Below are positions 10,564 to 21,800 of a DNA stretch of 64,000 nt, one piece after another. Below the pieces are notes generated by a model. That model was not told the origin of the DNA. It did no database searches and saw only the letters and a list, made by a program, of their open reading frames with translations. The DNA comes from Yponomeuta sedellus. Its lineage: Eukaryota > Arthropoda > Insecta > Lepidoptera > Yponomeutidae. Numbering within the stretch: the stretch's first letter is position 1; the number at the start of each line of letters is the position of its first letter. Location: assembly GCA_934045075.1 (NCBI GenBank), contig OW203724.1, positions 22,287,721 to 22,351,720 on the forward strand, given 5' to 3'. The position numbers and the translations under genes were made by a program.

Positions 10564-10835
10564 CATTGATATTACGGGCGGTTTCTGCCGCGTTAGTTCC
10601 GCGTCGGAACTCGTATTCAAAAATCACTCGAATTTTCGCAGTATCCATCTTTCTTGTCTAAATTGAATAACAATCACAATTGAAAGTCGATATTCAAATG
10701 TTTCACATTTTTTAAAAAAAGAACATCATAGAAACCATTTGAAAAAAGTTTCATTCGAAAACCTCAAACCATGAAGATTCTATGTCAATTCAAAGAACCT
10801 ATTGCAATAAAACGGCAATTTCATATTTTAACCCG
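10564..10835 (-). repeat. Inverted copy of the mariner-type 5' end
   Basis: Reverse complement of 3737-4000, from the terminus (GGGTTAAAATATGAAATTG on the minus strand, after a TA at 10836-10837) through the ATG and the N-terminal HTH codons to CCCGTAATATCAATG, where similarity stops. The two copies bracket the whole MULE nest. Confidence 0.8.
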
Positions 10836-10837
10836 TA

Positions 10838-11590
10838 TTACTTACATCAGCAAGGTGTGAAAAAATTACGGAATAGGAAATACAGATATTTGAATTCGTG
10901 ATATTTTATAGAAATGTAGAGTAAGCCAAATGACAGCCGATAGGTCTTAAGATCTATTCCGTTCGATAGGTTCTTAGTTAGTTAGACCTGAGGTTTCTGC
11001 ACAGCCTCATAGTTGGGCCATTGGTACATTAATGTTACCCGTTTCGATTCTACCAAACAAATGAACGAAAAAAATAATGGCAATATTTTTATAATTTATG
11101 CCATTATTAGTAATTTATGATTGCATAGTAAGGGTTCTTATAACACGAGTGTGTTTTAAAAAAACGAGCCTTAGACGAGTTTTTTATGGTATCACACGAG
11201 TGTTTTAAGACCAAGTTATGCACAGTGTCATACACTACTTTATCTACTCTCATACTGTAATACATAAAATAATATTAAACAGAACCAAACTTTGTTTAAA
11301 TGTTGAAAAGTTTTTTTAAATGTAAAATGTTGGCGCCGAGGCGCAAACATCGATTGCGCACGCGTGTTGCGTCGCCGCGGACTCGTTCATTGAAGCCTTT
11401 TTTTTAAGTAGATGTTCAACCTTCTTGGCCCAGCTGGAGGTTGTATAGGTGTATTGTTATGATTAAAAAGTTACATGGTAACTTATACACTTATACAAGT
11501 GTCATACAAGACCTGTATCGTAATAAAACTTTTTTTATTTTATTTTTGGCCTTTGCGTAATGTTTGTCATAAGAGTTTTGTTTTCAGTTT
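10838..11590. other. AT-rich non-coding stretch
   Basis: No gene or clear repeat seen. A short inverted pair (ACACGAGTGTGTTTTAAAAA at 11140 against 11190-11210) and a GC-rich patch at 11330-11390 are the only structure noticed. Confidence 0.35.
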
Positions 11591-11595
11591 TATTC

Positions 11596-11930
11596 ATACA
11601 TACATAACCTCACGCCTGTATCCCAGAGGGGTAGGCAAAGACCAGGGACTGCCACCTGCTATGATCCTGACAGATCATCTTCGCTTCATCAATGTTCAAA
11701 GTCGTTGCATGCACGCACGCCGGTTTCGGATACTTTTATCTTTCCCTTTGCAAATACATCCCCTATTTGGTCGATATATATCCGCCTGGGAAGTCCCTTA
11801 CCAGCTCTTTCACTCACATATGCAATATATATTTGTTACGTCAATTTTTCTTCCTTCATCCTCTCCACATGTCCAAACCAATGCAACATTCCTTTCTCGA
11901 TTCTAGTCCGTTTTATAATCTTTGTAGATA
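11596..11930 (-). pseudogene. LINE C-terminal/3' fragment, family B
   Basis: Read on the minus strand with frameshifts, this gives pieces such as WTCGEDEGRKI, RRACMQRL and SAYPSG, the C-terminal coding end of a LINE family found five or more times here (21083, 54690, and plus-strand pieces at 19145, 19560, 53150). Truncated and frameshifted. Confidence 0.55.
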
Positions 11931-12463
11931 AAATATTTTAATTCTCTAATAAGTTACATACAGTAGCTAAAATACAGGTATTCCTAGTTTTTGCTTCGGT
12001 TTTACTCTTGCTTATGTTAAAAATTCAAATGTTGAAACTTAACTATATTACATCTATGGTTAAACGAGTAAATTGTATCTTATCTAATTCTATTATATTA
12101 ATTCATTCGTTCATTCATTTATTCATTCATTCGTTCACCTTTTTCAAGTTGTTAGCTTAGAGCGATCTCTGTATGTCCGGAAAGGAGCACTAAGCGTTAA
12201 GACCGCCAAATGTACTTTGATTTAAAAAAACATGATTGTATTCTGATTGTGCAATAAAGTTTTCTCTATTTAACTTAAGTTCAATCTAGTAGAGGAATCT
12301 TTTTCTATATAACACTAATTCATAGTATCTATTGTTTTAGCGTCACTTTTTTATTATAACATCCTTTGTTTTTAAATTTTATCTGTACTTGTATCTGTTT
12401 CTTCAGCTTACACAAAAATAAAAAATAAATAATAATAATAATATATATCCAACTATAATATTT
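11931..12463. other. AT-rich intergenic/intronic stretch
   Basis: No coding signal found. The last exon of lipase 1 was specifically looked for here (a minus-strand GLYFxxT...AKG pattern after a splice acceptor) and not seen. Confidence 0.35.
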
Positions 12464-12530
12464 CAACGCTTATCCATAGGGTACATATTCCCAGCATTTC
12501 TTTATATTTGTCGGTTTCTATACACTATGG
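12464..12530 (-). pseudogene. Partial duplicate of lipase 1 exon 6 end
   Basis: About 65 bp resemble the 3' end of exon 6 plus its donor (compare 12663-12730): both carry GTACATATTCCC and TTGTCGGTTTCTATACAC. The copy has a deletion that destroys the frame. It lies just beyond the true exon and a GTTC microsatellite, so it is a local duplication. Confidence 0.7.
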
Positions 12531-12542
12531 TTTTCTGTTATA

Positions 12543-12602
12543 TTAATTCATTCGTTCGTTAGTTTGTTCGTTCGTTCGTTCGTTCGTTCGTTCGTTCGTT
12601 TA
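12543..12602. repeat. (GTTC)n microsatellite
   Basis: About fifteen GTTC/CGTT repeats between two ATTAATTCATT copies, separating the exon 6 duplicate from the true exon. Confidence 0.9.
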
Positions 12603-12670
12603 TTAATTCATTCACATTTTTCAAGATGTTTTGTTGCAATTTAATCGAACTATAATCCTTGAACGCTTAC

Positions 12671-12842
12671 CCGTAAGGTACATATTCCCCGAATAATATC
12701 TCTTTCTGTTTGTCGGTTTCTATACACCAGTCGGCCGCAAGGGAGAGCCAAGTCAAACACGGTAATGCATAGAAGCCAACTTTCGTGATGATGGACTCGG
12801 CGTAGTATGCTGGAGCGCGCGCGTGGTCACAGCCAGGTCTGA
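12671..12842 (-). CDS. Lipase 1, coding exon 6
   Basis: 172 nt. Encodes GCDHARAPAYYAESI with the catalytic His and ends EYVPYG at donor GTAAG. Phase requires a further exon starting with one G, as in lipase 2; it was not found to the left. Confidence 0.88.
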
Positions 12843-15800
12843 CTAGAATTGGAAAAATTGTATTTAGTAAATTGAGCACATAAAAGAAATAACTTGAGCA
12901 TTTTATCATACTTGTTTAGACAGAGATCTTTCAAAAATGTCATAAACTATATTTTTTTTTAATCAATAGTTAATCAGTAGTAAGAGTATACTTACAAAAC
13001 TAAAGATTAAAGAAAAGATAACGAATGTTACTTACCCGTTTCAAGTTTGTTATCTAAGAATGAGAGGAAACTTGATAATCATATAAGAATCAATTTTTCT
13101 ATGCATTACATACAATAGTTGGTGGAAAATTCACGATTGTATCATGGAGAAGGAATTATTGTAAAAATACCGACTAACCATTATGACCATGACTATGACG
13201 CATGAATGTATTGCGGGTCTCATTTTTCGACTTTAGCTTTTTAGGGTTCCGTACCTCAAAAGGAAAAAACGGAACCCTTATAGGATCACTTTGTTGTCCG
13301 TCTGTCCGTCCGTCCGTCCGTCTGTCAAGACCCTTTTTCTCAGGAACGCGTGGAGGTATGAAGCTGAAATTTATATGAATCACTCAGGTCTACTGTCCCT
13401 TGAAGCTGTGAAAAAATCAAACTTCTAAGCCAACGCAATCAAAAGATACAGCCGTTTATGCCGCAAATTTTCGACACTTGCAAGGGAATCAAAACCTACA
13501 GGGTGCTTCCCGTGAACTCAGAATCTTGAAATTTGGTACGAAGCAACGTCTTATAGCATAGATAAAGGAAAAATTACGAAAACCATAAATTTTTAGTTAC
13601 ATCACATAATATATATTTTTTTAATAATTTTAAACTTACTACCCATTTCCTCATAAACGCGTAGAGGTATTAAATTGAAATTCATACCAAATACTCAGGT
13701 CTATAATACCTTTAAGCTGTAACATGTCGTAATGAACGAACTTTGTAAACCTTGCAGGTTTGTACGGAACCCTCGGTGCGCGAGTCTGACTCGCACTTGG
13801 CCGGTTTTTTTTCATATAGCCCATAAACGTCTCACTGCAGGGCACATGCTTCTATCAAAGAGAGAGTATGGGCTTAGTAACAACTCGTGCCCACCGCGTT
13901 ACCGGACTTTAGTTTATGTTAAATTAAAGATAATAAAAATCTAGCACTTACAAATTACATGTCCATTGTAACTCGTAACTATTTTTATTATCTTTACGCA
14001 ATTTTATTCCGACTGCGGACTTGCGGATTTTTGTTCAAGTCAATTGCCGGGTATTCAATCTGTGCCTATTTAAATGGGCGTGGTGATAAATTTCTCGTTT
14101 TTTTTGCACATGTGCTAACACAGTTTGTTAGACATAGATTGCATTTCCGCACTTATTGTAGTCTCATATTTCAGCCATTGTACGTAACAAGCGCTGAGGT
14201 ATATTAACACTAATGATGTTGTACTTCTTTTTTTCTCAATTCTCAAATTTTTGAGTGACATCTTTTCATGGTTTCGGTATACATAAGTTAATTGAAATTA
14301 AATAAAGTAACTTGGTTATTAGCTTACCCAAGATGTGACCTGTTAAACCACAAAAAAAATTAAGATTTTATAGATTTTTTAATTCCCTTCGATATCAACC
14401 CTTGTAAACCCCAGTGCTGGGGCATGGGTCTCGTCCTGGATTACAGGAAGGTTAGGCCATACTCCACCACGGGGGCTAAGTCCGTGTTGGTGGTGGATTG
14501 TAAGACAGCGGCGGGCCTTACTGTCAGATTCAGTCAATTCCCTTAATGCTATTAAAATACAATGTTACTTCAATCTAATTTTAAGGAATATTCTCCATCG
14601 GTGAAATTTCTATAGTACGGAGCTGCAATTTGTTTTTGTTACTACTAAGAGTAAGCCAACCCATACGTTTTGATAACACTTCTTCAAATTTATCGTAGCA
14701 ATAACATACGCTGTGACGGAAAACATTGTGAGGAGATCCGCGGCTTGTTTGGCTTTGCACGGATAAGTAAACTTGTCTGCCCTATGAGCTAGGCCGACTA
14801 AGCTGTCAGGGTGGTACTAGGTGCTGGGAAAGTCTACTGCATCAAACGCCATTGCATTGCCCAGGCACTGCAGCTTTTGAACGCTCCCTTGACCCATATA
14901 TATGTAGTATATTTGACGGCCTCGGTGCCGCAACGGTTTGGCACGCTGACTGTAAAACCGAAGGTCTCGGGTTAGATCCCCGGCCGGGTCAAACTAACAA
15001 ACGAACTTTTCTAGTTTGTCTCGGGCCTTGGATGTTATCTAAATGCTTATTGTATTAAATTTATCGTCGAGTTAGCACCTGTAACACAAGTCATTTAGTT
15101 GTACTTAGTATGGGGCTAGCGAGATATGCGTAATACGTCCATGAATATTTATTATTATTTATTACTAGCTGACCCAGCGAACTTCGTGCCGCCTAACAGT
15201 CAATTCTTTATTATTTTTAATTTTTCTCTCCGTAAGAACCATCCTCGTACTTCAAGGAATATTCTAAAACAATAATTAGCGAAATCGGTTCAGCTGCTCT
15301 CCAGATTTGCGCTTACCAACACATTCAGCGATTCATTTTTATATTATAGAAGATTAGTGAAGGTGGCACAGGACGCTGTATCAATCATCTCATGACGTAG
15401 ATGCAAAGGCCAAATATTTTTGTAACTCACTTTCATTCTTGGTGTCCAGACATCCGCGCTGGAATAGCCATGTATTTCCGTAGAAGTCTACGTGACCAGA
15501 CGGCTCTGACCTGCCCTTCTGCAAGCTGTGAGTATGCAACACGTCGACGAATTTTCCGTCGCCCCGATCGAGCCTCCGCGTCTTGTTCACGTCGTCAAAG
15601 AGGGGTATAGCCGGGTCGAGGCCTACAAATAGTAAACTAATCATAATTATTATATTCTTTTTAATGTACTAACCCGTGCTAAGGACAATTTTAAAAACCT
15701 ATTTAGAGGCTAAATTTCCACCCACAACCAAATTGTACGTCATACAGAGAATATGGTAAAGAGGTTCGAAATTTCACTGATGCCGGTGAGTCGCCCATTA

Positions 15801-18800
15801 GCTCCGTTGGAAAGAGCGATGGCACGAATAGCCAGAGGTCGCGGGTTCGAATCCCGGCATGGGTGGAATTTTTAGCATCTAAAGTAAATTTATTATTGTA
15901 AACCTATTTAGGTTTACAATAATAAATTTACTCCTGTATCCCGGAGGGGTAGGCAGAGACCATGGTATGCCCACTGCCATGATCCTGACACAATTTTTGA
16001 ATTAAAACTTTCGTAAGCACAGCAAACTCCTTTTATACTAACTTGTTTTTAGCACATGTTTTTTACTTAGTTACCATATGCGGAAACTAATTTTTAGCTT
16101 CTAGTTAGTCAATAAGAGCTGTCCATTTCTATGTAAGCTGAAAGTTTCCCAAAAAGAAATAAATAAATAAATAGATAAAATAATATAACCATGAGTGTTG
16201 AAGAAATTTCAGTGCCGAGTTTTATAAAACAATTCATAGTTTATAACGACATTTCGATTTACTTTGCTTAGCCAATTACCTCCTATGAAATACCTTCCAC
16301 TTGTCAATCTCTGGATCACTCGAGTATGCAATGTACTTACGCCAAATTTTCACAGTGAACCATATCATAGTTTTTCATGCACTCTCATAATCTATGGTGT
16401 AAAATAACGAATATTAATTTAATCTAATCTAAACCACTAATAGTAGCTTTATAAAATGACATTAAGATGGTTATTTAAAGAGCCATCCATCACAAAGCAA
16501 ACTCGTAATTTGCAGAATGGAGACGGTCGGTTGAGTGGTGCACTTGTCCACAAGCTAATGTGAAACTAGTATGCCATTGGCAAACTAGTCACTGGTTGGT
16601 TAGTATGCCATTACGTGGCAATTGTGCCATGTAATGGCATACTAACAAAAATCTACGAGCTATTGTGTAGCTATTAACTCGGAGATTTTTTTGTAAGCTT
16701 CTTCTTCAGGCTATATTATGTAGTCCACTGCTGGACATAGCCCTCCCTTAATGAGCACCATAGCGCCCTGTCTTCAGCTTGCCGCATCCAGCATCTGCCG
16801 GCAGTTTTTCGCCGATCGTCATCCCACCTGGTCGGAGGGCGTCCTACACTACGTTTGCCGAGAAGCTTAACTGAAAAAAAACTAACCGGTGACTCGATCC
16901 AGCTTCCCGGAAGTGAGATAGTTCCCGATGAATCCAGCCGCATGTCCACCCAGACTGAACCCAATCACGTGGAATCGTGACAGAGGGAAGCTGTGGTTTA
17001 CAAGCGAGTCTATCAGTTGTGCAGTGCATTTGCCCACGAGCTCGGTGTTCGCAGCCGCTTGCACGTAGCACGGCTCGCGGGCTATCGGGTTGTAGTCGAC
17101 CGAGATGATGTTGTAGTTGCAGCATTGCATGTAAGCTGCGGGAGAAACGCAAGACTTTAGGTTGGATAACTATTTATTTCACATCAAACATCTCCTTCTT
17201 CTTCAGGCTATATTAGTCCACTGCTGGACATAGCCCTCCACTAATGAGTACCATAGCGCAAGGTTATGCCATCATTGGGGGTAATGCTCATAATCCGCAC
17301 GCAGGGCATGCGGGTTGGGGATTGCAGTTTGGTGGAATTGTACTGCCGGGGGAACATCAAACATAAGATTGTTAATAAAATTGTAAAAGAGTTTGAAATA
17401 ATTTTCTTGAGAAATAACTCTCTTGAGGTGGTATTTATAAAACTATTTTTATAAGTTTAACTTGTATCGTTTCTGTGCTCCTTTAAACAAAACCTTTTTG
17501 TTTTGATTTGATTTCTGAACTGGTCCCAAGTTCATACTTAGGACCAGTGGGATAGGATGTAGGTACGTACTTTATGTATGAGGGTTGTACAGTTTTGGTA
17601 GGTTTGGCCCTATGGATGGTCTGCAATATAATACACTATATTGCAGACCATCCATAGGTAACCTAATCTAATCTCATATTTAATTCGAAATGTACGATAA
17701 GTATCCTATCATTTGCAAAGATAAACCAGTTATTGACCTTACTTAATACACATTACTATAGGGAAGAGCGGGTGATCGCGCTCTTCCACTATAAAGGGAA
17801 ATTTTTCGCCAGGCAGATCGTATGCCTGGGGACGGCCAGTCCAACTGTTATTAGTCGGAAGTTATATTTATTGTATTTCATTCAAACACTTTGATTGCGC
17901 GTTGCAGGTATGTTGGAATTTCGCGCGCAGAGTTGACATGTGCTCGCCACATTAATTTATGATATGAAACTCTTTTAGACTGTTGTTTTATTGAAAAAAC
18001 AATGGAAACAAACATAAATTTATGTAAGTACGGTTTTATGGAAGATACTTACTAGGGCGAATCTCGGTGTTAGGTGAGAAGTCTTTGTGTCCAGTGTAGC
18101 CATGGATGAGGATCTTGATTGGTGCGTCCGCCACCCAGGGTGCAGATTTGATGGAGTTGGCATCCAAAGCGCGGATTTGGTGCGGGTTGTATTGGTTTTG
18201 CCTGGAGTAGAATGTACTCGTAATACACTAGCAGTGCCCTTAAGTTTGGATATTAATGAATGCGTGCATATCCAGGTCCATTCTAAATAATAGTGAGAGA
18301 ATTTTTGAAATCGGAGAAATAAGTGTTTTGCAGTAACTGATTACAAAAATCTTTGTGCTAACACTTATTATAGATACAAATTTATGAGTATTATTAATTG
18401 GGAAAATGTACCTGATATAGTATCGATATCAACCCTTGTATGTCCCTACTGCTGGGACACGGGTCTCTTCCTGCATCGCAGGAAGATTTGGTCATACTCC
18501 ACCACGGGGGCCAAGTCCGGTTTGGTGGAGGATTGTAAGACAGGGCCTTACTATTAGAAGTTATCAAGCCGCCCAAAAGGCCTCTGACATGACTTAAAGT
18601 TAACGGCTGTCTTCTATTACAAGACAGCCGGCACCAACGGCTTAATGTGCCTCGTAAGGCACGTTAAGCCTTTGGTGCAAGCGCTCGGAAAAATGCCACT
18701 AGCGGTAATCACGGGACGGTCACACATCCTGCACCTGACCACGCCTGTTGTTGCTTAACTCAAGTGATTGATTCCAATCACTCGGTTCGATTCGGAAACG

Positions 18801-21800
18801 AGCCCTTTCTATTAGTATAGATGAGTTGAATGAAGATGAAACTTTTGGTACGCAAAGTAAATTGTCAATGATAATTAATTCATCTAATGATGAATCCTGA
18901 TTATATTATCGGACAATGTTAGGATACGTTTATGATTCTGTTTGATCGTCCTAATTTGATTTATATCATTAAGTCAAGAAATAAAAACCCATCTTGTCAG
19001 TTGTTTTCGTTTTTGAACTTTGATTGACTTAATAATTTTATTTTCGTTAACAAAGGAAGTTAACGAAAATAAAATTATTAAGTTTTCTGTTCTCTGTTCT
19101 CTCCTAATTTTCATGTTGAAGATTTCTGTTCTCTCCTAATTTTCATGTTGAAGAAGCGAAAGTGATCTGTGAGGATCGTGGCAAGTGGAATTGTCTGGTG
19201 TCTTCCTAACCCTCTGGGATACAAGCATGAGTTTATGTTATTGACTTACAATCATATAAAGATACAAAGTACAATTTGCGGCACTATTACTAAAACCAAT
19301 TTATTCCAGACCACCTTATGATGGAACGCGACGGAAATAGCTTCATGATAACTTGATAGCCAATTGAGTTAGAAACTTCATCTTACGTAATAATGATCTT
19401 TGGTAACGAGAATTTGTGATTCAATTCTATTGTCTCCAAAGTGGAGACTAATGGTTGGAAAATAGAAAGCCAAAAATGGTTGACTGAAGACAGCTTTTTT
19501 TGGTCACGCTATATTGAGATATCAAATTATCTTTTGGTTGAACTTTCTTAATGTGGGTGGAATGGCCCGCAAAGGACGTCTCAGGCAGACATACTTCATC
19601 AAATTGGGGATTGATTAGCAAAGGGCAAGATAAGAGTACCCGAAGCCGTGCGAGCGTTCATGCATCGACTAATGAACGTTGATGAAGCGAAGGTAATCTG
19701 TCAGAATCGTGACAAGTGGAAGTCTCTGGGCTCTGTACCCCTCTGTTTTGAATCGATATCAGCCCTTGTAAGTCCCCATTGCTGAGGCACGGGTCTCTTC
19801 CTGCATCGCAAGCTGGTTAGGCTATACTCCACCACGGTGGCCAAGTCCGGGTTAGTGGAGGGTTGTAAGACAGTGGCGGGCGCTGCCGTCAGAAGTTATC
19901 AAGCCGCCCATAAGGCCTCTGACATGGCTTAACGACTGTCATTATATGACAGCCGGCACTAACGGCTTAGCGTGCCTTGCGAAGTACGGAAGCGCTCGAA
20001 AAAATGCCACTAGCGGTAGTCGCGTGATGGTCACCCATCCTGTACCTGACCACGCCTGTTGTTGCTTATCACTCGGTTAGACTATCACTCACTCACTCAC
20101 TCACTCACTCACTCACTCACTCACTCACTCACTCATTCATTTTTGTGTGTTTTTGTGAGTTTGTGATACGTTATGTTTTTTTAGTTACTTAATTTTGTAA
20201 TTGCGCGTCTTGTGCACTTATACTCTCTACCGAACGACTTTTTTATTTAAGTAGTACAAGTTACACTTGACCGGGAGTCACACCTGATGGTATGCGAAGA
20301 CGGGGTCTACGATGTTACGTGCTTACCTGGTAAACGCCGATTAACTCTACTTTTAAAGACACTCAGGATATGTGTCTCCGGAAAGATACACGACGGCAGC
20401 GTGTTCGACAACATTGCTGTTCTTATTAAAAACTAGCTGTCCTAGGGAACTCCGTACCGCCTGACAGTGGATCGATTTTTTTTTTCTCTGCGTAATAACC
20501 ATCCTCGTGCTTCAAGGAATATTCTAAAAAAAGAATTATCGAAATCGGGTCAGCTGCTCCCGAGATTTGCGCTTACCAACACATTCAGCGATTCATTTTT
20601 ATATTATAGAAGATTATATTATATTACTTGCGATGTAAGTACCGTATATTGTAACCGCAAAGCTTGCGACGCAAAGTTTGGTTGGGATGTTGATTCCGCT
20701 TCTATTCATCGTAGCAGTAGTTTTTGGCACGATGAGCGAAACCGCTTACAATAGAACGTTTATAAATTTAAGCTAAAATCGGAATTCCCTAAGAAATATG
20801 TACAGTCACGTGCACTAACATGCATCACAGAGGAAAGAGGATATGTATGCACTTCAGTACCTTGTCGTAGTCAAACAAAATAGACAAATTCTCATACATC
20901 AGACTAGAAGAGGTTAGTGTGACAAGGTTCTAAAGTTTGTTTGTTTATTTTTTTTTTTTGTGTTTACAATGTCATGTTAATTCAGGCGACTGTACACCAT
21001 TATAGGAGTAGCCTAGTTTTTTTTAGTTACTAAGATGATTCATTCTGTTCGAGCCTAGTAATATCGAGAAAATGCGGCTTAATAAATAACCATACATAAC
21101 CTCACGCCTGTATCCCAAAGGGTTAGGCAGAGACCAGGGACTGCCACTTGCCACGATCCTGACAGATCACCTTCGCTTCATCAACATTCATAAGTCGTTG
21201 CATACACGCTTGCCAGTTCCGGGTACTTTTTATCTTCCCTTTTGCTAAAACATCCCCTATTTTGGAAATGTATGTCCGCCTGGAACGTCCCTTACGAGCC
21301 CTTCAACTCACATTCGTAATATATATTTGTTTCGTAAATCTTTCTTCCTTCATCCCCTTCACATGACCAAGCCAACGCAATATTACTTTCTCAATTCTAG
21401 TCACTACATCCTCTTTCAGTAAACAACGTGCTCTAATCAGACTATTGCGTATCCTGTCATTGAAAGTACTTAACACTACACAAACTTCTCAAGGACTTCA
21501 TTTCTAATTCTACTTTTTTGCTTCTTTTGCCAGACCCAAGTCTCTCGTCTAATAAATACAAGTGAACCAATTAATGTTTACCTTCAGGTTTTTTTCTAAT
21601 TCTACTATATTGGAGCCTAGGACCCGGTAAATTTAAGCTGAATGAATTTGATTGACTTTCATTGAAAAGTTCAATACTAACCTTGTGTACAGCCAAAAAG
21701 TGATATTTTCATTTGGACATTCTAAAGGTGGCTGCACGCAGTCTTGCGAATCAACGGGCTGACTCAAAGCTGAGAAAAATAACAATTATTGATTTCAAAT

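Noticed and set aside
11475..11941. Three overlapping plus-strand ORFs
   Set aside because: They are antisense or shifted frames of the minus-strand LINE family B fragment.
15793..15864. Possible functional tRNA gene
   Set aside because: The same core and flanks recur at least six times, the loop would read GGA without the long variable arm of tRNA-Ser, and the acceptor stem has a mismatch; a tRNA-derived repeat is more likely.
18087..18290. 67-codon plus-strand ORF
   Set aside because: Antisense of lipase 1 exon 3.
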